Assembly: GCA_046542315.1 (NCBI GenBank)
Contig: JBKHBO010000005.1
Location: 1 to 53,022 of the forward strand
DNA: 53,022 bases
Direction of reading: 5' to 3'
Source: PWPR01 sp046542315
GTDB taxonomy: Bacteria > Bacillota > UBA994 > PWPR01
Numbering within the stretch: position 1 is the first letter of the stretch; every line of letters starts with the position of its first letter. Of this stretch, positions 26,301 through 34,718 are shown piece after piece. A program made the position numbers and the translations under genes. The notes under the pieces are model-generated. The model worked only from the letters and a program-made list of their open reading frames with translations. It was not told the DNA's origin and made no database searches.

Positions 26301-27205
26301 GAATAAAAGTGCCTGCTACTTCAGCAAATTTAGGATCCGGCTATGACTGTTTAGCCATAGCCCTAGATTTATGGATAGAGGTAGAAGTGGATTTTAACTA
26401 CAAAGGTATTTTGGTTGAAACATTTGGTGAAGGTGAAGGATATTTGCCTACAGATTCAAGAAACTACTTTATCAGAATGATAAACTTATACTTAAAAAGA
26501 TGGAATAAAGCACCGGTGAGTAATATCTATTTAAAAGCCAATAACAATATCCCTCTAGCAAGAGGCCTAGGTAGCAGTGCTGCTGTAACAGTAGCTAGTC
26601 TAAAAATAGCATCTGAAATCGCTCAAATACGAGTTAGCTCAGAAGAGAGTATAGATTTAATAGCGTCACTAGAAGGACATGCGGATAATGGATCAGCAGC
26701 TTACTATGGAGGTTTAGTACTAACTGGCTTTAGGGAAAGAGGAAAGATGCAAGCCGTTTCCATACCACTACCTGAAGAACTCCCCTTAGCATTAGTAGCT
26801 ATTCCTGATTATAGAGTCAGAACTAAAGATGCTAGGAAGGTGTTGCCAAGAAAGGTTTCTATGTATGATTTTGTATATAATAACTCGAGGACAGCTTTAG
26901 CAGTCCATGCTTGGTCAAGTGGGAACTTTGAGTTACTAAAAACATCAATGGAAGATAGGGTTCATCAATATTATAGGATGAAACTTGTGCCAGGAGGGGT
27001 CCAAATGTTAAAAGCAGCTAGTTACTGCAAAAATGTTTATGGAGCCTCATTAAGTGGAAGTGGTTCGACTATAATTGCATTTGGGAAAAAAGAAGGATTA
27101 CTTAATTTAGCAATTGATTGGCAAGACATATGGAAGAGAAGTGCAATCGATGGCAACTTAAGCATACTAAGAGTATCAAGAGAAGGTGTACAGGTGAGTT
27201 CTTAG
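26297..27205 (+). CDS. thrB: Homoserine kinase
   Basis: This 302-residue GHMP kinase starts MRIKVPATSANLGSGYDC, carries the ATP loop PLARGLGSSAAVTVA and has the C-terminal GASLSGSGSTIIAF motif. It phosphorylates homoserine using ATP, supplying threonine synthase encoded just upstream, with a four-base overlap. Length is normal. A clear terminator follows about 70 bases downstream. Confidence 0.95.
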   Translation: MRIKVPATSANLGSGYDCLAIALDLWIEVEVDFNYKGILVETFGEGEGYLPTDSRNYFIRMINLYLKRWNKAPVSNIYLKANNNIPLARGLGSSAAVTVASLKIASEIAQIRVSSEESIDLIASLEGHADNGSAAYYGGLVLTGFRERGKMQAVSIPLPEELPLALVAIPDYRVRTKDARKVLPRKVSMYDFVYNNSRTALAVHAWSSGNFELLKTSMEDRVHQYYRMKLVPGGVQMLKAASYCKNVYGASLSGSGSTIIAFGKKEGLLNLAIDWQDIWKRSAIDGNLSILRVSREGVQVSS

Positions 27206-27273
27206 TCAAAACCACAACATATAGTACCTTGCTTTGTTTAAATACACAATATATATGAATAATTCTAACTATT

Positions 27274-27296
27274 AAGCTATCCAAAATGGATAGCTT
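27274..27296 (+). terminator. Terminator of thrCB
   Basis: AAGCTATCC pairs perfectly with GGATAGCTT around AAAAT; TTGCTATAATAAAA follows. Confidence 0.75.
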
Positions 27297-27351
27297 TTGC
27301 TATAATAAAAGCCTAAAGAAATTGCAATGAATGCAAAGGAGATGTTATAAG

Positions 27352-29544
27352 TTGAAACTTACAGATAGTGCTAATACCGTTTTAGAGAAAAGATATTTAA
27401 CAAAAAAAGATGGAAAAATAATTGAAACACCAAAAGAGATGTTAAAAAGGGTTGCAAAAAATATTAGTCAAAGAGACTCTTTATATGGAGCAAATAAAGA
27501 TGAGATTAAAGAAACTGAAAAATCCTTTTATAACATGATGTGGGAGCAAAAATTCTTGCCAAACTCTCCTACACTGATGAATGCAGGAAAAGATTTACAG
27601 CAGTTATCTGCTTGCTTTGTTTTACCTATAGAAGATTCAATGGAGAGCATTTTTGATGCAGTAAAAAATGCAGCATTGATTCATAAAAGTGGGGGAGGCA
27701 CAGGTTTCTCTTTCTCAAGACTAAGACCAGCTGACTCAACTGTAAGAAGTACAGGAGGAGTAGCAAGTGGTCCAGTCTCTTTTATGAGAGTATTTAACGC
27801 AGCTACGGAGGCTGTAAAGCAAGGCGGAGTAAGACGAGGAGCCAATATGGCTATAATGAGAGTAGACCATCCTGATATAGAAGAATTCATTAACTGTAAA
27901 AAAGACAATGATCAACTAAATAACTTTAATATATCTGTAGGAATTACAGAAGAATTTATGACTGCTTTGAATAATAATGGCAATTATAAGATTATTAATC
28001 CTAAAGACAACAAAGTGGTCAAAGAACAAAATGCTCAAGAAATATGGGACATGATAGTTGAAGGTGCTTGGAGAAATGGTGAGCCTGGAATTGTTTTCCT
28101 AGATAGAATAAATGAATATAATCCAACACCAGAATTGGGAGAGATCGAGTCTACAAATCCATGTGGAGAACAGCCCCTTTTATCTTTTGAGTCATGTAAC
28201 CTAGGATCTATTAATTTTGCTAAGTTTGTAAATAATGGCAAAATACTTTGGGAAGAAATGGCTGAAGTTATACACACAGCTGTACACTTTTTAGATAATG
28301 TCATTGATGCTAATAACTATCCTTTAGATAAGATAGAGGAGATTACAAAAGGTAATAGAAAAATAGGTTTAGGAGTAATGGGGTTTGCTGATTTATTATT
28401 GGCTTTAGAAATTCCATATAATTCTGATGAAGCGGTAGATCTCGCTGAAAAATTAATGAAGTTTGTTAATGATGAAGCAAGAAAGAAATCAAAGGAATTA
28501 GGAAAGCTTCGAGGATCTTTTCCATATATAGACAAAAGTATCTTTAAAAATGATAAACCTATGAGAAATGCAACAGTTACAACAATTGCCCCAACTGGTT
28601 CAATAAGTATAATTGCTGGCTGTTCGTCTGGGATAGAACCTATCTTTGCCTTCTCTTATATAAGAAGCATACTAGATGATGATAAACTAATTGAAGTTCA
28701 TCCAGCATTTGAAAAGCTTATGAAAGATAGAAATTTCTATAACAAAAAGTTGATGGAGGAAGTTGCGAAAGATGGTGGAGTTAAGAACACTGATTTACCA
28801 GCAATGATGAAAAGATTCTTAATTACTGCACATGATGTCTCTCCATATTGGCATATGAGAATACAAGCAGCTTTTCAGAAACATGTTGATAATGCGGTTT
28901 CTAAGACTGTTAACTTTTCTAATTCAGCAACAATAGAAGAAGTTTCAGAGGTATATGTACTTGCATATCAGCATGGTTGTAAAGGAGTTACAATTTATCG
29001 TGATGGCTCTAGAGATTCACAGGTTTTAAGTGCTGGAACAAAACAAAAAGACAGTGAACCAATAATGACTGAAGAGAGAAAAATTATCCCTCGACCTAGA
29101 CCAGAAGAGACTTACGGAAATACTAAGAAATATAATATTGGTGGATGCGGAAAACTATATGTCACAGTTAATCAAGATGAGAATGGAATATGTGAGGTAT
29201 TTACTAATACAGGTAGTGCTGGATGTGAGGCAATGGCGGAAGCGCTAGCTAGGTTGATAAGTATCGCTATTAGATCTGGAATTGATACTGATGAGATTAT
29301 AGGACAACTAAAGGGGATCAGATGTGTTGGATGTATTATTGATGATGATACACAAGTTCTATCTTGTCCGGATGCAATTGCTCAAAGTATTGAAAAAGTT
29401 GTAAAAGGATATAATGAGTTTGACCTAGACTTTGTTGGTGGTCCAAGAGGGGTAGAGATATGCCCAGAAGATGGTTGTGGCGGCTTGTTAGTATATGAAG
29501 ATGGATGTTACATTTGTAAAAATTGTGGATATACTAAGTGCTAA
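27352..29544 (+). CDS. nrdJ: Adenosylcobalamin-dependent (class II) ribonucleotide reductase
   Basis: This 730-residue NrdJ has LPNSPTLMNAG, the first redox cysteine in CFVLPIED, the active-site block STNPCGEQPL with SCNLGSINFA, and GVTIYRDGSRD. A C-terminal TSCPD domain (about 600-690) follows, then a four-cysteine zinc-ribbon tail ending CKNCGYTKC. It reduces ribonucleotides using a B12 radical and needs no oxygen, in keeping with an anaerobe. I start at TTG 27352, seven bases after AAAGGAGATG; ATG 27331 overlaps that site. No intein is present. No class I or III reductase occurs nearby. Confidence 0.95.
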   Translation: MKLTDSANTVLEKRYLTKKDGKIIETPKEMLKRVAKNISQRDSLYGANKDEIKETEKSFYNMMWEQKFLPNSPTLMNAGKDLQQLSACFVLPIEDSMESIFDAVKNAALIHKSGGGTGFSFSRLRPADSTVRSTGGVASGPVSFMRVFNAATEAVKQGGVRRGANMAIMRVDHPDIEEFINCKKDNDQLNNFNISVGITEEFMTALNNNGNYKIINPKDNKVVKEQNAQEIWDMIVEGAWRNGEPGIVFLDRINEYNPTPELGEIESTNPCGEQPLLSFESCNLGSINFAKFVNNGKILWEEMAEVIHTAVHFLDNVIDANNYPLDKIEEITKGNRKIGLGVMGFADLLLALEIPYNSDEAVDLAEKLMKFVNDEARKKSKELGKLRGSFPYIDKSIFKNDKPMRNATVTTIAPTGSISIIAGCSSGIEPIFAFSYIRSILDDDKLIEVHPAFEKLMKDRNFYNKKLMEEVAKDGGVKNTDLPAMMKRFLITAHDVSPYWHMRIQAAFQKHVDNAVSKTVNFSNSATIEEVSEVYVLAYQHGCKGVTIYRDGSRDSQVLSAGTKQKDSEPIMTEERKIIPRPRPEETYGNTKKYNIGGCGKLYVTVNQDENGICEVFTNTGSAGCEAMAEALARLISIAIRSGIDTDEIIGQLKGIRCVGCIIDDDTQVLSCPDAIAQSIEKVVKGYNEFDLDFVGGPRGVEICPEDGCGGLLVYEDGCYICKNCGYTKC

Positions 29545-29562
29545 AATAAGTAGGTGAATGAA

Positions 29563-30567
29563 TTGAATCAAAATGTTTTAATCAATATATCACAAAATGT
29601 TTCTCTGAGAGAGGGAAGTGAAGGGGTAAAGAATTTCTTCAGAATTGTTTACCAAAATCAAGGAATCTCTACAAGAGAATGCGCAAAAAAACTAAAGATG
29701 CCTATCCCAATTGTAGCAGCAATTAAACAAGAGGCTATAAAAATTGATCTTGTTGAGCCTGGAGCAACTTTAAGACTTACAGAAAAGGGCAAAACTTTTT
29801 GTGAAATAGAATTGAGCTTATCCAAATATCAAGAAAATATTTGTGTAAATTGCAGTGGATTGAAATATGTAATACCAACTGATTATCTGCCTGTGCTAGA
29901 AAAACTTAGAGATATTTTGAATGATAGACCGAAAGTGGATGTAACTGTAGACCAGGCCCATGGAACAGCAGAAACAGCTTTAAGAAGAGCTATTTTGGCT
30001 TTGGAAAAAGGGCTAATGTTTAATAAAAAAATAGCTCTTTTAGGAGATGATGATTATGTCTCTGTAGCAATAATGTTGCTTCAAAAACATTTGTTCGATA
30101 AAAATCCCCCTAGATTAACAGTATTTGATATTGATTATAGGATTTTAAAGCACATTCAAAAAATATCAACTGAGCTTGGATTTGACGTTGAGACAATAGA
30201 ATATGATTTAAGAAATCCTCTATCAGAGGATTTCATAGGCAAATTTGATGCTATATTTACAGACCCTCCATATACATTAGATGGAGCAAAACTATTTTTA
30301 ATAAGAGCTAATAACTTGCTCAAAAACGAATTAGGCAAACACATTTTCTTCTCGTTTGGGCATAAAGCTCCAAAAGAGATGATAGAGGTTCAAAGAGTTG
30401 TTGTTGAACTTGGTTTTAGTTTTAGTGAAATAATTCCAAGTTTTAACCAATATTATGGAGCTGCTATTTTAGGGAATGTTGGGCAGATGATGATTATTGA
30501 GAAGGCTAAAATTCAAAAGAAAAAAGTCGTGGCATTTGATAGACATATATACACAAAGAAAAAGTGA
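29563..30567 (+). CDS. bpsA: Branched-chain polyamine synthase BpsA-like (bis(aminopropyl)spermidine synthase family)
   Basis: This 334-residue protein has three parts. The first is an N-terminal winged-helix region (about 12-85). A short zinc-knuckle-like ICVNCSG follows near 93. The rest is a Rossmann aminopropyltransferase-like domain with IALLGDDDYVSVAI, LTVFDIDYRIL and the catalytic FTDPPYTLDG (about 231-240). This layout is that of BpsA, which adds aminopropyl groups from decarboxylated SAM to spermidine, giving branched polyamines. Those are best known in thermophilic archaea and bacteria. I prefer TTG 29563, six bases after AGGTG, over GTG 29554. It follows nrdJ by 18 bases and is followed by a strong terminator. 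Confidence 0.85.
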   Translation: MNQNVLINISQNVSLREGSEGVKNFFRIVYQNQGISTRECAKKLKMPIPIVAAIKQEAIKIDLVEPGATLRLTEKGKTFCEIELSLSKYQENICVNCSGLKYVIPTDYLPVLEKLRDILNDRPKVDVTVDQAHGTAETALRRAILALEKGLMFNKKIALLGDDDYVSVAIMLLQKHLFDKNPPRLTVFDIDYRILKHIQKISTELGFDVETIEYDLRNPLSEDFIGKFDAIFTDPPYTLDGAKLFLIRANNLLKNELGKHIFFSFGHKAPKEMIEVQRVVVELGFSFSEIIPSFNQYYGAAILGNVGQMMIIEKAKIQKKKVVAFDRHIYTKKK

Positions 30568-30580
30568 GGATATATATATG

Positions 30581-30643
30581 ATACTTCCAAAGTAGATAGT
30601 CTAATTAATGAAATTAGATTATATGCTTGGAAGTATTTTTTTT
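30581..30643 (+). terminator. Two-tier stem terminator after bpsA
   Basis: An outer perfect ten-pair stem (ATACTTCCAA / TTGGAAGTAT, 30581-30590 and 30627-30636) encloses an inner perfect seven-pair hairpin (TCTAATT / AATTAGA, 30600-30618). Eight Ts close it. The outer arms lie 36 bases apart, so the structure is longer than a simple terminator. Confidence 0.8.
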
Positions 30644-30653
30644 ATCTTATTCT

Positions 30654-30682
30654 TTGAGAACTTACCTTCCATAGCATATAAT
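30654..30682 (+). promoter_or_regulatory. Sigma-A-type promoter for whiA
   Basis: TTGAGA and a perfect TATAAT are separated by 17 bases, just after the bpsA terminator and 35 bases before the whiA start. Confidence 0.7.
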
Positions 30683-30716
30683 ATGTATATAAGATTACAT
30701 AATAAGGATGATTGGC

Positions 30717-31658
30717 ATGACGTTTGCCTCGGAAGTAAAGAAAGAGTGTTCTAGAATTGACACTAGCAATGCTTGTTGTGCTGATGCAGAGCTTGCAGCA
30801 TTTATAAGGTTAAATGGGGTATTAGAACTAGGCGGCAATGAGAAGTTAGGACTAAGTATGAAAACAGAAAACCCTGCTACAGCTAGAAGGGTATATAAAT
30901 TGATGAGAAATTTTACAGACTTGCCAGTAAATATTTTTGTAAGAAGAAAAGAAAAGCTAAATAAAAACATGACATTTATGATAAGCGTTAGAGCTAATCT
31001 AGAAACTAAAGGATTTTTGATTAGGCTGGGAATGATGGATGACTCTTATTCAATCATACCTGGTATAGCTAACAAATTTGTTAAAAAACAATGTTGTAGG
31101 AGAGCATATTTAAGAGGAAGCTTTCTCGCTTCAGGTGCTGTGAGTGAACCTAGAAAAGGGGACTATCATTGTGAAATATTAACTCATGATGAAATACACA
31201 AGAATGCACTAGTTAAGTTATCAAAAAGAGAAGGTATAAAGTGGTATGAGTATTCAAAAAAGGAGAGAACTGTATTATATTTAAAAGAAAGTCAGCAAAT
31301 AACTGACTTTTTAGCTATGATAGGCGCGGTAAGTGCTTCTCTTGCTTATGAAAGTGCCATTGTATATAGGAGTATGAGAAATAAAGTGAACAGATTAGTC
31401 AATTCTGAAACTGCAAACCTAAATAAAACTATGAGAGCATCATGGAGACAGTCTCAAAAAATAAAGAAAATTGATAACGAGGTTGGTTTAGAAACATTGC
31501 CAAAAGGGTTACAAGAGATAGCTTTAATGAGACTTAAGAATCCAGAATATTCATTGAGTGAGCTGGCAGAGAATTTAAAAAGACCATTAAGTAAGAGTGC
31601 TGTAAATTACAGATTAAAAAAGATTGAGAAGTATGCAGATCAATTAAAAGACAAATAA
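30717..31658 (+). CDS. whiA: DNA-binding protein WhiA
   Basis: This 313-residue protein combines an N-terminal LAGLIDADG-like half (about 1-210, including RRAYLRGSFLASGAV) with a C-terminal helix-turn-helix (about 225-310, LKNPEYSLSELAENL then SKSAVNYRL). WhiA binds DNA and influences sporulation or cell division; it has no nuclease activity. I choose ATG 30717, eight bases after AAGGA; an in-frame ATG at 30708 overlaps that site. WhiA commonly follows rapZ and yvcK, but here it stands next to a glycolytic operon. There is no terminator before gap. Confidence 0.93.
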   Translation: MTFASEVKKECSRIDTSNACCADAELAAFIRLNGVLELGGNEKLGLSMKTENPATARRVYKLMRNFTDLPVNIFVRRKEKLNKNMTFMISVRANLETKGFLIRLGMMDDSYSIIPGIANKFVKKQCCRRAYLRGSFLASGAVSEPRKGDYHCEILTHDEIHKNALVKLSKREGIKWYEYSKKERTVLYLKESQQITDFLAMIGAVSASLAYESAIVYRSMRNKVNRLVNSETANLNKTMRASWRQSQKIKKIDNEVGLETLPKGLQEIALMRLKNPEYSLSELAENLKRPLSKSAVNYRLKKIEKYADQLKDK

Positions 31659-31749
31659 AAAAAATGATAAAAATTATAGAGTTTAGCTTTAAATTAGAGT
31701 AAACTAGTGTTGGATTATATTAAATTTACATAAATTTAGGAGGAATAAT

Positions 31750-32757
31750 ATGACAGTAAAAGTTGGTATTAATGGATTTGGAAGAATAGGTAGACAAGTT
31801 TATAGAATTGCTCATAAATATCCAGAAGTTGAAATAGTAGCAATAAATGATTTAATGACTTCAGACCAGATGGCGTTTTTGCTAAAGCACGATTCGAACT
31901 TTGGTGAATTCATAGCTGATGTTTCAGTCGAAGATGATTATTTAGTTGTGGATGATAAGAAGACGCTTCTTTTAACCGAGAGAGATCCTAAGCAATTGCC
32001 TTGGGGCGATTTAAATGTGGATGTAGTTATAGAGGCAACTGGTATCTTCCGAGAAAGAGAAAAAGCTGCTATGCATCTTGGAGCAGGAGCTAAAAAGGTA
32101 GTTATTTCTGCACCAGGTAAAAACTCTGATTATACTGTAGTATTAGGAGTTAATGAAGAGGGATACGATCCAGAAAGTCACCATATAATTTCTAATGCCT
32201 CTTGCACAACAAATTGCTTAGCACCTGTTTGTAAAGTGTTAGAAGATAATTTTGGCATTGAAAAAGGATTAATGACAACAATACATTCATATACAAATGG
32301 ACAAAACATTTTAGATGGACCTAACAAAGATTATAGAAGAGCTAGAGCCGCTGCTTTGTCAATGATCCCAACAACTACTGGTGCAGCAAAAGCTATTGGT
32401 GAAGTTATGCCAGAATTGGACGGAAAATTAGACGGGATGGCAGTAAGAGTTCCTACTCCAACAGGTTCATTAGTAGATTTGATAGTTGAGCTAAAAAAAG
32501 AAACAACAGTTGAAGAAATTAATCAAGCTTTTGAAGAAGCTGCTAATGGCAAAATGGAAGGCATCTTAGGCGTTAGTTATGAACCACTAGTTTCTGTTGA
32601 CTATATTGGAGATTCAAGATCTTCAATTGTAGATGCATTATCTACAAAGATGATGGGCAGTACAATGGTTAAGATTTTATCTTGGTATGATAATGAGTGG
32701 GGATATTCTTCAAGAGTTGTTGACTTAGTAGCATATATTGGAAATAAAGGAGTTTAG
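31750..32757 (+). CDS. gap: Glyceraldehyde-3-phosphate dehydrogenase
   Basis: This 335-residue class I GAPDH has the Rossmann GINGFGRIGR, catalytic Cys152 in SNASCTTN, and NDL with Asp34 favouring NAD. The C-terminal SWYDNEWGYSSR is intact. It oxidises glyceraldehyde-3-phosphate to 1,3-bisphosphoglycerate and is the first gene of the lower-glycolysis set gap-pgk-tpiA-gpmI-eno. TTAGGAGG lies before the ATG. No CggR-type central glycolytic repressor gene is present; whiA stands in that position, 91 bases upstream. The promoter was not resolved. Confidence 0.97.
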   Translation: MTVKVGINGFGRIGRQVYRIAHKYPEVEIVAINDLMTSDQMAFLLKHDSNFGEFIADVSVEDDYLVVDDKKTLLLTERDPKQLPWGDLNVDVVIEATGIFREREKAAMHLGAGAKKVVISAPGKNSDYTVVLGVNEEGYDPESHHIISNASCTTNCLAPVCKVLEDNFGIEKGLMTTIHSYTNGQNILDGPNKDYRRARAAALSMIPTTTGAAKAIGEVMPELDGKLDGMAVRVPTPTGSLVDLIVELKKETTVEEINQAFEEAANGKMEGILGVSYEPLVSVDYIGDSRSSIVDALSTKMMGSTMVKILSWYDNEWGYSSRVVDLVAYIGNKGV

Positions 32758-32764
32758 GTTTTAA

Positions 32765-33961
32765 ATGGAAATGAATTTATTAGGGAGCGCTGACCTCGAA
32801 GATAGGTCGGTGCTTCTTAGAGTAGACTTTAATGTGCCCTTGGCTGATGGTAAAGTGAGTGATGATACAAGGATTAAAGCTACATTGCCTACAATAAAAT
32901 ATATATTAGAAAAAAATGCAAAGTTAATTATTATAAGCCATTTAGGGAGACCAAAAGGGGAAGAGAAAAAAGAGCTTTCTTTGAATTTGGTAGCAGATAA
33001 ATTGCAAACTTATTTACCTAACAAGGTTAATTTTATTAATAAAACAATTGGTGATGATGTTAAAAAGGCAGTTAATGAACTAGCACTTGGAGAAATTCTT
33101 GTTCTTGAAAATTTGAGATTTCACAGCGAAGAAAAATCAAATGATGAAGCATTTGCAAAATCATTAGCAAGCCTAGCTGATATATATGTTAATGATGCAT
33201 TTGGAGTTAGCCATAGAGCTCATGCATCAGTTAATGCCTTGCCAATACTGATGGGTGAGAAGGCTTATGCTGGATTTTTACTTGAAAAAGAATTAAAGAT
33301 TGCAAAAAAGCTGCTAGAGAGTCCAGAAAGTCCATTTACTGCAATTATAGGTGGGTCTAAGGTTAGTGATAAGATTGGAGTAATAAAGTCACTACTTGAA
33401 AAAGTTGACCACTTAATTATTGGCGGAGGAATGGCAAACACTTTTCTTAACGCAAAAGGATACTCTGTTGGTAAATCCTTATATGAACCTGATAAGGTAG
33501 ATCTTGCAAAAGAATTAATACAACTAGCAAAAGAGCTAAGTGTAGATATGCATTTGCCTTCAGATGTAGTTACTGCCAAAGAATTTGCACCAACTGCTGA
33601 ACCGCACTATTTTGATGTTGACGAAATACCAGAAGATGAAATGGTTTTAGATATAGGACCTGATACATGTGACTGCTTTTCTGATGTTATCAAAAATTCT
33701 AAGCTAGTCATATGGAATGGCCCTGTTGGTGTTTTCGAGATGGAAGCATTCTCAGTAGGAACAAGAACCATTGCTGCAGTTTTAAGTGCATCTGATGCTG
33801 AGGTAATAATCGGTGGAGGAGATTCAGCTGCGGCGATTACACAGTTCGGTTACGTTGACGACATGAATCATATATCAACAGGTGGTGGAGCTTTCCTAGA
33901 ACTTATAGAAGGTAAAACTTTGCCAGGAGTAGAAGCTTTATCAAAGACAAGGAGAGATTGA
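32765..33961 (+). CDS. pgk: Phosphoglycerate kinase
   Basis: This 398-residue monomeric kinase has the N-terminal LLRVDFNVPL and SHLGRPKG substrate-site segments and the C-terminal nucleotide-site GGGDSAAAI with STGGGAFLE. It transfers phosphate from 1,3-bisphosphoglycerate to ADP. It starts seven bases after gap and leaves one base before the tpiA start, indicating one transcript. Full length; no oddities. Confidence 0.97.
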   Translation: MEMNLLGSADLEDRSVLLRVDFNVPLADGKVSDDTRIKATLPTIKYILEKNAKLIIISHLGRPKGEEKKELSLNLVADKLQTYLPNKVNFINKTIGDDVKKAVNELALGEILVLENLRFHSEEKSNDEAFAKSLASLADIYVNDAFGVSHRAHASVNALPILMGEKAYAGFLLEKELKIAKKLLESPESPFTAIIGGSKVSDKIGVIKSLLEKVDHLIIGGGMANTFLNAKGYSVGKSLYEPDKVDLAKELIQLAKELSVDMHLPSDVVTAKEFAPTAEPHYFDVDEIPEDEMVLDIGPDTCDCFSDVIKNSKLVIWNGPVGVFEMEAFSVGTRTIAAVLSASDAEVIIGGGDSAAAITQFGYVDDMNHISTGGGAFLELIEGKTLPGVEALSKTRRD

Positions 33962-33962
33962 T

Positions 33963-34718
33963 TTGAGAAGAGCAATTATAGCAGGAAATCACAAGATGAA
34001 CTTATTACCTAATGAAAGCGCTAAGTTTATAAGCAGTTTATTAAATTTAATAGATGCAAGTGAGAAACCAGAAATTATACTTTTCCCATCTTATGCTTCT
34101 ATAGCCAAACTGCTAGATAAAACTCAGGGTACTCAAATATCTATTGGAGCTCAAAATATATATTATCAAGATCAAGGAGCATATACAGGAGAAGTATCAG
34201 CTGACATGGTCAAAGATCTAGGCTGTGAATGGGTATTATGCGGCCATTCAGAGAGAAGAGATATTTTTTTGGATAATGATGAGCAGGTTAATTTAAAAAT
34301 TAAAGCAGCAATAAAAAATGACCTTAAACCCATGCTTTGTATAGGGGAGCATCTTAACCACAGAAACAATGGTGAAACACAAGATCTATTAACAAGCCAA
34401 TTGTATGGCTCACTAAAAGGTTTAAGTGAAGAATCTTTAAAAGATTTAGTGATTGCTTATGAACCTGTTTGGGCAATTGGTACAGGTAAGACTGCAACCC
34501 CAGAAGATGCACAGAGCACTATTAATTTTATTAGAAACAAGTTAGCTGATATTTTTAGTGATAAGTTTAGTGATAACATACGCATTTTGTATGGTGGAAG
34601 TGTTAATCCTAATAATGTAAAACAACTAATGGGTCAAAAAGATATCGATGGAGCATTAATTGGAGGAGCTAGTTTAAAAGCAGACAGTTTTGCAAAATTG
34701 GTAAAATACGATGACTAA
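33963..34718 (+). CDS. tpiA: Triosephosphate isomerase
   Basis: This 251-residue TIM barrel has AGNHKMN (Asn9, Lys11), LCGHSERR (catalytic His), AYEPVWAIGTGKTAT (catalytic Glu and flexible loop 6) and ILYGGSVNP. It begins at TTG, with GGAGAG eight bases upstream at the end of pgk. The stop overlaps gpmI by eight bases. It interconverts DHAP and glyceraldehyde-3-phosphate. Confidence 0.96.
   Translation: MRRAIIAGNHKMNLLPNESAKFISSLLNLIDASEKPEIILFPSYASIAKLLDKTQGTQISIGAQNIYYQDQGAYTGEVSADMVKDLGCEWVLCGHSERRDIFLDNDEQVNLKIKAAIKNDLKPMLCIGEHLNHRNNGETQDLLTSQLYGSLKGLSEESLKDLVIAYEPVWAIGTGKTATPEDAQSTINFIRNKLADIFSDKFSDNIRILYGGSVNPNNVKQLMGQKDIDGALIGGASLKADSFAKLVKYDD

Noticed and set aside
27352..29544. Intein in nrdJ
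   Set aside because: NrdJ proteins often hold inteins, but length and motif spacing are normal and no splice motifs are visible.
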